From contig JAHHHN010000049.1 of the NCBI GenBank assembly GCA_019359325.1, positions 1 through 33,925 of the forward strand: DNA of 33,925 bases, given 5' to 3'. The position numbers and the translations under genes were made by a program. The notes under the pieces are model-generated. The model made no database searches and was not told the origin of the DNA. It worked only from the letters and a program-made list of their open reading frames with translations. Source of the DNA: Mojavia pulchra JT2-VF2. Lineage in GTDB: Bacteria > Cyanobacteriota > Cyanobacteriia > Cyanobacteriales > Nostocaceae. This document shows positions 1-7,910 of this stretch, piece after piece (position 1 is the first letter of the stretch; every line of letters starts with the position of its first letter).

Positions 1-308
1 AATCACAGGATGCGGGAATGTCAGCGAGTGAACTAATGAGACGCAATGCGTTGATGCGTCCATTACCCAAACGACTGAGTAAAATTAGCTTGCAAACATA
101 TTGGGAATTAGGACAAATCGGGAACAATCTTAATCAACTTGTCAAGGCAACCAACACATCCATAAAAATGGGGCGCACTCCACCAGCAAACCCAGAACTT
201 TTAAGAGAACTTTTAGAACTGCTGCATCAGTGCAGACGAGACATTGCCTCTAATGATGTTGATGATGACGACTCGGAAGAAGACGAAGATGATTGGGAAG
301 CAGACTAA
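1..308 (+). CDS. mobC: MobC-like relaxosome accessory protein (3' part, gene crosses the circle join)
   Basis: This is the C-terminal part of a 132-aa protein whose start codon is at 33733; joined across the circle it is 91 + 308 nt, an exact 133 codons. The complete N-terminus (begins MANRKQSKALIRKH) has the MobC pattern: a basic start, an RL-x-D-x-E-L-E strand/helix, then GMSASELMRR, which is a ribbon-helix-helix-like DNA-binding unit. The tail is very acidic (D/E run, residues about 117-130). MobC proteins bind oriT and help the relaxase nick DNA. The Met at base 18 is internal (residue 37) and not the real start. It overlaps the relaxase start by 20 nt, so the two are probably translationally coupled. 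Family call is from pattern recognition; the role is inferred from the neighbouring relaxase. Confidence 0.8.
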   Translation, partial: SQDAGMSASELMRRNALMRPLPKRLSKISLQTYWELGQIGNNLNQLVKATNTSIKMGRTPPANPELLRELLELLHQCRRDIASNDVDDDDSEEDEDDWEAD

Positions 309-2184
309 GGGCAGAGGTTTTCGCAAGCTGTTGGATTATTTAGCAGAGCGCGAAGACGCCCAACTAATCGGCGGCAACATGAGCGGGAGAAATGCGCGAG
401 AATTGGCGCGAGAGTTTAAGCTATCTCGACAATTGAATTCAGATGCAGACCGAGTTGTTTATCATGTCTCATTGTCAACAGCCAAGGGCGATAAATTAGA
501 TGATGAAAAGTGGTGTGAAATTGGCGATCGCTACATGAAGGAAATGGGCTTTGATGCCAATCAGTTTGTCATTTTTCGCCACCACAACACCGACGACGAC
601 CACATCCACATTGCAGCCAGCCGGATCAGGATGGATACAGGGCTAGTAGTGCATGATTCCTGGGATTATGTTCGCTCTGAAAAAGTTCTGCGACAAATTG
701 AGCAGGACTATGATTTAGTGCAAGTGCAGGGCAGTAGAGAAAAACTAAATCGCACACCCAGCACGGGACAAATCAGGCGCATAATAAGAGAGCAAGAAGA
801 ATATTCATCGGGTAAGCGCGATACCCCACCAGAGCGCACCATTAAAGAGCAGATTCAGCAGACAATTGACAGTGCCAGAGTTGACAATCCTCAAATGCCT
901 TTACTCATTATGCGGTTGCAGTCGGCAGGCATCAGCGTGAGGGCAGGATTTACCAGAAATGGGAAGTCGAAAGGAATTTCTTATGAAAAAGATGGAATTG
1001 CTTTCAGTGGTTCTCAGTTGGGTGCAGCTTATACCTTCCCAGGATTGCAGAAACATCGAGGAATTGACTACCAACCAGAACGTGATGATGCCCGGATTGA
1101 GCATCTGTTAAACAATCCTGTCGGGCAAGCAGTGGAGAGCGAACCACTTATAAATGCAATCGCTCATAATAAAGCTCAAATTCCAACCACAGATCAACCA
1201 AAGCTAACCCCAAACCATATAGCCGAGTTATACAAGTATTACAGTGCTGACTTGCATTCCTTATTGGTGACTGACCGAGACAAAGAAATTGCACTTTTAG
1301 CATTGTTGGATAATCAGCCTGACCAAAAAGTAGAAGAAATTCTCCTAGCCAGTCCCGCTGGATGGACTCATGATGAAGCTAAAGCATTAGTTCTAATCGC
1401 TCTCCTTCGACTGGCATCTAATAAACAGCAAGAACGAATAAAAGCTGGGGTAGCTGGGGAAGAGGTGCAGCACTTGGAGAAAGAATTATCTCTTAATTAC
1501 TCTGTTTCTTCCCCAGCCTCCTCAGCTGACCTTGCTCCCCCAGCCCTGCCATTTACGCCACCACCAGAGGATGAGAGTAAAAGGCGAGTATTACAGTATT
1601 ACCTGACTCAAAAACGCGGTATCTCCAATTACCTTGTAGAACCATTACAACGCCAGGGGTTAGGTTACATAGATCAGCAGGAAAATGTTGTTTTTATTAA
1701 ACGCGATCTGAACGGTTCTAAATCAGGCGCACTGGTTTGGGATACCCATTGCCAAGACAATCGTTGTACGGAGTATCTCGACAGCGATCGCTCCGAGGGC
1801 TGGTTTCATCTGAAATTGGGTGGAGAGGCAGAGGATAAAATCGAGAGAGTATTCTTGTGTTCTTCCCCCATTGATGCGCTGTCCTTGGCAGAGATTGACA
1901 TTCAGGGACACAAAGGGCAACCACCAGTGAGAACAATGTACATGGCAGTGGATGACCCGGATAACTTGCCAGTAGAACTCCTCAGAAATATCAGCAGAAT
2001 TGGGCTGGCATTTAATAACGATGATCTCGGAAATGAAACATCTCTTGTCGTTCAGGAAAAGTTACCCCAGGCTAAAAGAATTGCACCGTCGGGGCTTACT
2101 TGGAATGAGATTCTTATTGAACAGCAACAGCAGCAGCAAGAGATAGTGGAGCAAAAGCAACGCTCTAGGGGTTTTAGTCGGTAG
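289..2184 (+). CDS. MOBP-type relaxase with C-terminal DUF3991/Toprim-like region
   Basis: Conjugative relaxase that nicks oriT and pilots the single strand. The ATG at 289 is preferred over 244 because it gives the family N-terminus MIGKQTKGRGF, follows a purine-rich GAAGAAG stretch, and avoids a low-complexity Met/Lys leader out of frame with mobC. Candidate catalytic Tyr is Y17 (LLDYLAERE). The metal-binding histidine motif is at residues 98-107 (HHNTDDDHIH). Around residues 433-480 (YLTQKRGI, then GLGYIDQQENVVF) the protein resembles DUF3991, and around 518-535 the string VFLCSSPIDALSL resembles a Toprim_2 domain. Such parts are seen in relaxase-primase-like proteins of other plasmids. 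A short poly-Gln tract (CAG/CAA run) sits near the C-terminus. No type IV secretion genes are visible, so the plasmid is likely mobilizable rather than self-conjugative. Confidence 0.87.
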   Translation: MIGKQTKGRGFRKLLDYLAEREDAQLIGGNMSGRNARELAREFKLSRQLNSDADRVVYHVSLSTAKGDKLDDEKWCEIGDRYMKEMGFDANQFVIFRHHNTDDDHIHIAASRIRMDTGLVVHDSWDYVRSEKVLRQIEQDYDLVQVQGSREKLNRTPSTGQIRRIIREQEEYSSGKRDTPPERTIKEQIQQTIDSARVDNPQMPLLIMRLQSAGISVRAGFTRNGKSKGISYEKDGIAFSGSQLGAAYTFPGLQKHRGIDYQPERDDARIEHLLNNPVGQAVESEPLINAIAHNKAQIPTTDQPKLTPNHIAELYKYYSADLHSLLVTDRDKEIALLALLDNQPDQKVEEILLASPAGWTHDEAKALVLIALLRLASNKQQERIKAGVAGEEVQHLEKELSLNYSVSSPASSADLAPPALPFTPPPEDESKRRVLQYYLTQKRGISNYLVEPLQRQGLGYIDQQENVVFIKRDLNGSKSGALVWDTHCQDNRCTEYLDSDRSEGWFHLKLGGEAEDKIERVFLCSSPIDALSLAEIDIQGHKGQPPVRTMYMAVDDPDNLPVELLRNISRIGLAFNNDDLGNETSLVVQEKLPQAKRIAPSGLTWNEILIEQQQQQQEIVEQKQRSRGFSR

Positions 2185-2201
2185 TCTCATGTTGAGCCGA
2201 C

Positions 2202-2326
2202 GAACTCGTGACCGCTGCGCTCTCTGAGTCGGTGGCTCTTACGGGCAGAAAGATTACTGATTGGCCCGACTAGATCCTCAAGCCCGCAAGAGCCACTCCG
2301 CGTTGCCGCCTCATCGCAACGAGTTC
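2202..2326. repeat. Long imperfect inverted repeat downstream of the relaxase
   Basis: Two nested pairs of arms are visible: GAACTCGT (2202-2209) with ACGAGTTC (2319-2326), and a 15-base arm at 2232-2246 (GTGGCTCTTACGGGC) with 2282-2296 that matches at 14 of 15 positions. The whole can fold into a roughly 125-nt imperfect stem-loop just after the relaxase stop codon (2184). It may end mob transcription, be a structured site, or be a non-autonomous mobile element. No poly-T tract follows it, so a simple terminator is not obvious. Confidence 0.55.
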
Positions 2327-2401
2327 TTAAATCTTGGCTTTGAAACCATGATCGGGTATTGATGTGACTTCTACATAGATTTTTATTAATGCTCTTATAG
2401 T

Positions 2402-2429
2402 AACAATACCTCTGCCAATTTACGAGGGT
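2402..2429. repeat. 28-bp direct repeat, copy 1 (partner at 2824-2851)
   Basis: Bases 2402-2429 and 2824-2851 match at 26 of 28 positions (core GCCAATTTACGAGGGT). They bracket the transposase remnant, 422 bp apart. Copy 1 contains the stop of the transposase remnant, so copy 2 may be the end of a second, deleted copy of the same element. Confidence 0.7.
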
Positions 2430-2818
2430 TCAACGCCGGTAGAAACGGTATGAATACGTCCTAAAGCAGTAAGCTTGGCAAAAATCTGGGTTAATAAAAT
2501 AGGCTCAGGGATTTCGGGAAGCATTTTTAACATTTCACAAACATATCGAAAACCACGATAGTAAGCCTTAAGATCAATAATGCCGGAGCCGGGATTGAGT
2601 TGACGGAAATTAGCGAGAAGATGGTGGGATAAATTGACCATAAAAAATGCTAAATTAGCAGCATTAGTCACAGCAGTTTGTCCCAGGTTCATAAAATCTT
2701 CCAATCCCCAAAACTGCTTGGCATCCCTAAAATTAAACTCGATTTAGAAACGGAGTTTGTAATAGTCGATTATTTTTTCAAATGACAGAGTTAGGTCGCT
2801 AGAAAAAAGAATTACATG
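2420..2818 (-). pseudogene. Decayed C-terminal fragment of an IS4-superfamily-like transposase
   Basis: Read on the minus strand, the region encodes the C-terminal part of a DDE transposase: SFEKIIDYYKLRF, then IEFNFRDAKQFWGLEDFMN, then AANLAFFMVNLSHHLL. The pattern of a Tyr-rich segment followed by IEFxFRDAKQ is the conserved C-terminal 'E' region of IS4/IS701-type transposases. An in-frame TAA at 2744-2746 interrupts the motif exactly where a Gln (CAA) is expected. The N-terminal catalytic part is absent. It is therefore inactive. The open frame from 2704 (TTG) to 2420 is only the part after the nonsense codon. Confidence 0.75.
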
Positions 2819-2823
2819 GCTAC

Positions 2824-2851
2824 AACAATACCTTAGCCAATTTACGAGGGT
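2824..2851. repeat. 28-bp direct repeat, copy 2
   Basis: Second copy of the 2402-2429 repeat (26/28 identical). It lies just upstream of the small ORF fragment at 2872 and marks the other border of the transposase remnant. Confidence 0.65.
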
Positions 2852-2871
2852 AAGTTGATGTAGTAGGAGCG

Positions 2872-2970
2872 ATGAAAGCAGGTGGCACTGAAGCCTTAAA
2901 AGAACTAGTTGATAATCCACTCATCAATATCCTACTAGCAGCTTTAGAAGGTTGTGATAAAGCAGAGTAA
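2872..2970 (+). pseudogene. Short ORF fragment, possibly a leftover N-terminal domain of the pentapeptide gene
   Basis: A 32-codon frame reads MKAGGTEALKELVDNPLINI followed by LLAALEGCDKAE and a stop. The open frame continues a few codons upstream (VDVVGA) to a TAA. It looks like a coherent amphipathic helical piece and not random sequence, and I have the impression that similar segments occur at the start of cyanobacterial pentapeptide-repeat proteins, but I cannot verify that. It lies between a transposon remnant border and the pentapeptide gene at 3040 in a different frame, so it is plausibly a broken 5' domain. No ribosome binding site is clear. Confidence 0.3.
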
Positions 2971-3039
2971 GCCACTTTTGAACAAATAAGTACTAGGTTA
3001 ATCGGTGTCCAACAATTAAAGCTGAAGGGCTGGCGTTAG

Positions 3040-4398
3040 ATGGCAAATGCAGAACATCAAGTTCTTCTTTTTCTACTGAATATAAAGCTTTGGAATTTGT
3101 GGAGGAAAATTTTTGATGTAAAAGTAAATCTCAGTGAGGCAGACCTCAGAGATTTTAACTTAAGAGGGGCAAACTTCAGTAATGCTGACCTTAGAAAGAC
3201 TGATTTTAGAGATGCTAATCTCAGTTATATTGACCTTACAGGAGCCAACCTTACAGGAGCCAACCTTACAGGAGCAAATCTTACAGAAGCAAACCTTACA
3301 GAAGCAAGCCTTATAGGAACCAACCTTACAGCAGCAAACCTCTTTGCAGTAAATCTCAGTAAGGCTGACCTCAGAGATTCTGACTTCAGAGGAGCGAATC
3401 TCAGTGAGGCTGATCTTAGTGAAGCTAAGGTTAGAGGGGCTACTTTTGGTAGAGCCAACTTTAGAGAAGCTAATCTAAAAAGGGCTGACCTTGTTGCAAG
3501 CTTTTTTGGGGCTGATTTTCAAGAGGCTAACCTTTGTGAAGCTAACCTTTGTGAAGCTAACCTTTGTGAAGCTAACCTCAGCAGAGCTAACCTCAGCAGA
3601 GCTAACCTCAGCAGAGCTAACCTCATAAAAGCTGATCTTAAAGATGCAAATCTCAACGAAGCTAATCTTAGTAGGGCTAATCTGAGTGGTTCGCAAGCAC
3701 TAGGAGCTAATTTTATAGCAGCCAAATTTACTGGAGCTTGCTTGCATGACTGGCATACTAACAGTACTTCAAACTTAGATAAGGTCATTTGTGACTATAT
3801 TTATCTGCGCTCTGGTCAAAAAGAGCGTCGCCCCAATACTGGAAAGTTTGCTCCAGGAGAATTTAGCAAATTATTCCAACAAACTTTAGAAACTATTGAC
3901 CTGATTTTTCGTAAGTGTATTGACTGGGATGCTTTTGCATACTCGTTCAAGAAGGTAGAAGTCGAAAACCAAAGTGCTCAGTTAGATGTCCAAAGTATTG
4001 AGAAAAAAGGAGATAGTGTTCTTGTAGTTAGGGTTAGCGCTTCTCCTGACACTGATAAGACGAAAATATACGGTGACTTCATGCATAGTTATGAACTTGC
4101 TCATAAACTTTTGGAAGCACAATATGAGGCAGAACGTAGGACTAAAGATGCGTTAATTGCTAATCAGGAAACGCAAATAGTTAGATATGAAAAGCAGATT
4201 AACCGCCTGTTTGACATAGTTGAGCAACAAGGGTCAGTTCAAAAAACTATAGCTGAGAATTCGAGAAAAGTTTCCAACTATGACCTACGTAACTCCCAGT
4301 TTGCTGGTGGGGTTGTAGATGCTGACATAGTTAATGCAGAACAGATAGGCGGCGATACCCACAACCCCAACAGCCACGAACGCTTAGAGGGTGTTTGA
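3040..4398 (+). CDS. Pentapeptide-repeat protein with C-terminal helical domain
   Basis: A 452-aa protein. Residues about 30-235 are tandem A(D/N)LXX pentapeptides (e.g. GANLT, EANLC, RANLS), which fold as a right-handed quadrilateral beta helix. The first 25 residues are hydrophobic/aromatic (LLFLLNIKLWNLW) and could be a membrane-facing helix. Residues about 255-450 form a non-repeat domain with FAPGEFSKLFQQTLETIDLIF, a DSVLVVRVSA strand and a predicted coiled coil (HKLLEAQYEAERRTKDAL). Several neighbouring repeats are nearly identical at DNA level, in 15-base units around 3235-3285 and 3525-3620, indicating recent slippage or expansion. The ATG directly follows a TAG. Such proteins are abundant in cyanobacteria; the function of this one is unknown. 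Confidence 0.85.
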   Translation: MANAEHQVLLFLLNIKLWNLWRKIFDVKVNLSEADLRDFNLRGANFSNADLRKTDFRDANLSYIDLTGANLTGANLTGANLTEANLTEASLIGTNLTAANLFAVNLSKADLRDSDFRGANLSEADLSEAKVRGATFGRANFREANLKRADLVASFFGADFQEANLCEANLCEANLCEANLSRANLSRANLSRANLIKADLKDANLNEANLSRANLSGSQALGANFIAAKFTGACLHDWHTNSTSNLDKVICDYIYLRSGQKERRPNTGKFAPGEFSKLFQQTLETIDLIFRKCIDWDAFAYSFKKVEVENQSAQLDVQSIEKKGDSVLVVRVSASPDTDKTKIYGDFMHSYELAHKLLEAQYEAERRTKDALIANQETQIVRYEKQINRLFDIVEQQGSVQKTIAENSRKVSNYDLRNSQFAGGVVDADIVNAEQIGGDTHNPNSHERLEGV

Positions 4399-4580
4399 AA
4401 AGTCGGATAGATAGTAAAAAAGCTCTCTCAGTATAAACTGTGAATAGATAGTAGGCAGCACTAAGTTCTGTGAAGAGTGATCGCTCTTCCCTACAATATG
4501 CTTGCGCTTTAACATCATTAAATTATTGAATAAAAGCAGCAGCCCCAGACAAAAAATAAACATTGCCGATTGGCGTATTA

Positions 4581-4602
4581 CCGTTATCTTAAGTTGTAAC
4601 GG
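4581..4602. promoter_or_regulatory. Inverted repeat upstream of parA (possible operator)
   Basis: CCGTTA (4581-4586) and TAACGG (4597-4602) form an inverted repeat around a central CTTAAG, 21 nt before the parA ATG. ParA proteins of type Ia often autoregulate by binding such sites; that use here is an inference. Confidence 0.4.
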
Positions 4603-4623
4603 GGCAGGTCAACCAACTCACTT

Positions 4624-5379
4624 ATGAGCCGAATCATCGCAGTTTTTAATCAGGCGGGAGGTGTCGCCAAAACCACCCTTACCCAAAATTTGGGCTACCA
4701 AATAGCGCAATTGGGTCATCGCGTCCTGCTCATCGACATAGACCCCCAAGCCAGCTTAACTATCTTTATGGGCTTGGTTCCACGGGAAATAGAGCAAACT
4801 GTCAACAATGCCATTGTCGATGAACAACCCCTGCCAATTCATGAGGGCATTCATGGCATGGATTTAGCCCCTGCCAACATCTCTCTCAGTACGGCAGAAA
4901 TGCAATTGGTTAGTGCTTCCATGCGCGATTTCCGCCTGAAAGAAGCCATCGAGCCAATCCAAGAGAATTACGATTTCATCCTCATAGATTGCCCTCCCAG
5001 CTTAGGTTTACTCTCTTACATCTCCCTTGTAGCTGCTACCCATGTTCTCGTTCCCCTAGAAACCCATTTCAAAGCCTTTGAGGGAACAGGCGAACTCTTA
5101 AAAACGGTTGCTACAGTACGTAACAAACCAAACCGCAAATTGCAAATAGCCGGATTTGTGCCGACAAAATACGATGCCCGTAACTCCCAGGACACCCGTA
5201 CCCTAGCAGCCATCACCGAACAACTTGCACCAGCCGGAACAATTTACCCCGCAATTCCTCGCTCTACTGCTTTTGTTGATGCTTCAGAAGAACGAATGCC
5301 CCTGGCAGTTTACGACCCGAAGCATCCATCTATCCAAATCTTGAAAAAAATAGCCGTTAGTTTAGAAGCATTGAAATGA
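4624..5379 (+). CDS. parA: ParA-family partition ATPase
   Basis: A 251-aa cytoplasmic Walker ATPase that would position the plasmid together with ParB. The deviant Walker A motif is at residues 9-18, NQAGGVAKTT, followed by the switch/Walker B strand LIDIDPQASLT (about 37-47) and FILIDCPPSLGLLS (about 118-131). The signature lysine of the classic KGGxxK[ST] motif is replaced by Ala, while the P-loop Lys is kept. Length fits the short, HTH-less ParA group. No strong Shine-Dalgarno is seen before the ATG. The stop overlaps the parB start by 4 nt (ATGA), giving a parAB operon with translational coupling. Confidence 0.92.
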   Translation: MSRIIAVFNQAGGVAKTTLTQNLGYQIAQLGHRVLLIDIDPQASLTIFMGLVPREIEQTVNNAIVDEQPLPIHEGIHGMDLAPANISLSTAEMQLVSASMRDFRLKEAIEPIQENYDFILIDCPPSLGLLSYISLVAATHVLVPLETHFKAFEGTGELLKTVATVRNKPNRKLQIAGFVPTKYDARNSQDTRTLAAITEQLAPAGTIYPAIPRSTAFVDASEERMPLAVYDPKHPSIQILKKIAVSLEALK

Positions 5380-6350
5380 GACGCACTAAAGCCTCCCAAC
5401 CCCTCAAAAGCAAAATTGACGTACCTTGGGACACCACAGGAGCTAATGCGGGTTCTTCCCAATCCATGCCGTTAGACCAGATTGTTCTGTCAGCGACACA
5501 ACCACGCCGTTACTTTGACCCGGAAGCATTAAAGCAGTTAACCGAATCGATAAAGCAGCATGGCATCCTGCAACCGCTTTTAGTACGCCCTGTTGATGGT
5601 GGCAAATACGAAGTAGTTGCAGGAGAACGCCGCTATCGGGCAGCCCAAGAAAATGAGTTGAAAGAAGTTCCTGTTGTCATTAGAGAATTAGACGACAACG
5701 CCGCTTTTCAACTGGCACTGATAGAAAACTTGCTGCGTGAAGACCTGAACCCAGTTGAGGAAACCGAAGGCATTTTACAACTGCTGGCTCTCAAACTGGC
5801 CCGAAGCGTTGAGGAAATACCGCCCTTACTGCGCCGCTTGCAACATGAACGTAAAGAAGCAGCCAATTCTTCCAATAACGTTATTGGAAAAGATGAAACC
5901 TCCGAACAGCAGGGGTCGAGCGCAGAGAACCCCGACCTCAAAATTGTTGAGGATGTTTTTGAAAGCTTAGGCTTAATGACCTGGGAATCATTTGCTAACA
6001 ACCGCTTGCCACTGCTCAACCTGCCAGTAGATATTCTGGATGCACTCAGGGATGGTTCTATTGAATACACCAAAGCCAAAGCCATCGCCCAGATTCCCAA
6101 TTTGAATGAGCGTGTTGACTTTTTAGAACAAGCTATTGCTAACAACTGGTCTTTAAGCGAAATCAGACAGCGGATTAGTGAGAAGAAAGCCGCCGCTTCT
6201 ACCGACAGCACCGAGCCGAGCAATTACAAAGAGCGTTTTACTGCTGCGACTACCAAACTAAAAAAATCGCGCATTTGGTCAGACCCTAAGAAGCGGAAGC
6301 AGATAGAAAAACTGCTCTCCCAACTGGAGGCATTAACGAGTGTTGAGTAA
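5376..6350 (+). CDS. parB: ParB/Spo0J-family centromere-binding protein
   Basis: A 324-aa protein with the ParB/Srx nuclease-like domain: LSATQPRRYFDPEALKQL (about 38-55), then the CTPase-linked motif GERRYRA at 83-89, then ALIENLLREDLNP at about 114-126. A helical DNA-binding region follows, containing an unusual polar stretch (residues about 160-190, NSSNNVIGKD) that coincides with a perfect 20-bp palindrome in the DNA (5870-5889). The C-terminal half (about 190-270) includes LRDGSIEYTKAKAIAQIPN, typical of the ParB HTH region. Starts within the parA stop (ATGA overlap). Confidence 0.92.
   Translation: MRRTKASQPLKSKIDVPWDTTGANAGSSQSMPLDQIVLSATQPRRYFDPEALKQLTESIKQHGILQPLLVRPVDGGKYEVVAGERRYRAAQENELKEVPVVIRELDDNAAFQLALIENLLREDLNPVEETEGILQLLALKLARSVEEIPPLLRRLQHERKEAANSSNNVIGKDETSEQQGSSAENPDLKIVEDVFESLGLMTWESFANNRLPLLNLPVDILDALRDGSIEYTKAKAIAQIPNLNERVDFLEQAIANNWSLSEIRQRISEKKAAASTDSTEPSNYKERFTAATTKLKKSRIWSDPKKRKQIEKLLSQLEALTSVE
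5870..5889. promoter_or_regulatory. Perfect 20-bp palindrome inside parB (candidate parS)
   Basis: TTCCAATAACGTTATTGGAA reads identically on both strands. It lies inside the parB coding sequence, in a polar linker (SNNVIGK). I saw no second copy in the window. ParB proteins bind palindromic parS sites that can lie in or near parAB; this is the best such site here. It does not match the chromosomal parS consensus, so the role is inferred. Confidence 0.5.
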
Positions 6351-6419
6351 CCTTTTTTAGGGCAATATTGGTACGATTTACCCCTTCTTTGGTTGGTAAT
6401 CTCAAGGAACTAGAATTAG

Positions 6420-7838
6420 CTGGCAGTCGAATATAAAAATCTGTTAATCACTTACAATCAAGACGATTGCCAAGCTCTCAAATTATTAACTAATGAGCTT
6501 TGTAGAATCAAGAACTTTGCTGAGGCACTGCCAGAAGTTGATTTTGCCGATCAGCCCAAACGATGGACACCAGAGGGTAGCATTGAGCTTCATAATCAGT
6601 TTGAAACAATTCTAGAATTTGCCCATGCAGATTATGACAAGAATAAGATTAGTCTGCGGCGAAGCAGAATCAGTCATGAGACAAAACTCAAGCGTGGTGG
6701 TCAGCAGGGACATCCAGGTTCCACCAAATTAATTCCTCCAGCAGATACAGTTATTTGTGTGCCAATGAGGACAGAATGCCCAGAACACAAAGGTGAACCT
6801 CTTGAGGAATCAGATAAAGTGACCGAATGCACCATCATTGACCTGACATTCATAGAGTCCGGAATCAAGAAAACAGTAACAAAATATACGGGTAAGAAGG
6901 GGTTTTGTCGAAAATGTCACCGCCGCTATAACCCACTTGAACTGAAATCAAACTATCTAGTATACGGTCATGGTTTTCAAGCATGGGTTGTATACCATAG
7001 GCTATTTCTTCGTTTACCATACAAAGTCATAACTCAGACATTGATGGATCAGTTTGGTGAGAAAATCAGCGAAGGTACAATTATAAATTTTCTGAGATAC
7101 TTTAGTACTTATTATTCTGAGACAGAGCGGCTTCTTACTCAAAAAATTTTAAAAAGTCCTTTTGTTCATGTTGATGAAACAAAAATCAACATTCAAGGAG
7201 TTGAACAGTATGTGTGGGTGTTCACGGACGGAAGGCACGTTGTTTTCAAACTCACCTCAACAAGAGAGGCAGAAGTTGTTCATCAGTTTCTGAGTGGTTA
7301 TGATGGCACTTTGATTTCAGATTTTTATCCTGGCTATGACTCTGTAAAATGCAAACAACAAAAATGCTGGGTGCATTTAATTCGAGATATTAATGATGAT
7401 TTATGGAAATCTCCTTTTGATAGTGAATTTAAAGATTTTGTGTTAGAAATGCGAAACCTGATTGTGCCTATTTTGCAAACAGTAGAAGAGTATGGATTAA
7501 AGAGAGAATATCTCAATAACTTTAATGCCAATGTTAATCAATTCTATAAAGAGACAATTAATAAAAGTTACAGATCAGACTTAGCAATCAAATACCAAAA
7601 GCGATTTGTGCGTTATCAACACAGTTTGTTTACTTTCCTTGAGCAAGATGGCATACCCTGGAACAATAACGCGGGAGAGCGGGCGCTTAGACACTTAGCT
7701 GTACAAAGAAAGATTTCAGGAAGTTTTTTTGAATCTTTTACGCCTCAATACTTGCTTCTCCTCGGAATAATGCAGACTTGCCGATTCCAAGGTCAGTCGT
7801 TACTTAAGTTTCTTTTATCAAAAGAGGTGGAAATATAG
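6420..7838 (+). CDS. IS66-family-like transposase, 5' end lacking a normal start codon
   Basis: The DDE catalytic pattern of IS66 TnpC is visible: HVDET (D1), TLISDFYPGYDS (D2) and NNNAGERALRHLAVQRKISG (E). A Cys/His-rich segment (CPEH ... CRKCHRRY) precedes it. The frame is open back to 6420, just after a TAG at 6417-6419, and the extra residues include GGQQGHPGSTKL, a conserved IS66 segment. So the first usual start codon (GTG at 6759) is internal and gives a 359-aa product missing this region. No ATG, GTG or TTG exists in frame between 6420 and 6758, suggesting 5' truncation or an unusual start. No orfA/orfB companions of IS66 and no clear terminal inverted repeats were found, so it may be an immobile remnant. 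Confidence 0.8.
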   Translation: MAVEYKNLLITYNQDDCQALKLLTNELCRIKNFAEALPEVDFADQPKRWTPEGSIELHNQFETILEFAHADYDKNKISLRRSRISHETKLKRGGQQGHPGSTKLIPPADTVICVPMRTECPEHKGEPLEESDKVTECTIIDLTFIESGIKKTVTKYTGKKGFCRKCHRRYNPLELKSNYLVYGHGFQAWVVYHRLFLRLPYKVITQTLMDQFGEKISEGTIINFLRYFSTYYSETERLLTQKILKSPFVHVDETKINIQGVEQYVWVFTDGRHVVFKLTSTREAEVVHQFLSGYDGTLISDFYPGYDSVKCKQQKCWVHLIRDINDDLWKSPFDSEFKDFVLEMRNLIVPILQTVEEYGLKREYLNNFNANVNQFYKETINKSYRSDLAIKYQKRFVRYQHSLFTFLEQDGIPWNNNAGERALRHLAVQRKISGSFFESFTPQYLLLLGIMQTCRFQGQSLLKFLLSKEVEI

Positions 7839-7910
7839 CACAAAAAGCATTGCTCCGAGATACACAAAACAATTCAGTAAGTTCTGTTTGCTACTGCCCA
7901 AATCTTCACC

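Noticed and set aside
3225-3788. Three minus-strand ORFs with Leu/Arg/Ser repeats
   Set aside because: They are the reverse strand of the 15-base pentapeptide repeats.
4472-4489. GAAGAG/CTCTTC stem between the pentapeptide gene and parA
   Set aside because: A six-pair stem that is not followed by a T tract and includes a HIP1-like core; chance or repeat origin cannot be excluded.
5708-6223. 171-codon minus-strand ORF opposite parB
   Set aside because: Low-complexity Ser/Leu-rich shadow of parB, which has clear ParB motifs.
6351-6419. Possible left terminal inverted repeat of the IS66-like element
   Set aside because: Only a weak GGGCAxT similarity to the reverse complement near 7888-7900; too short to claim.
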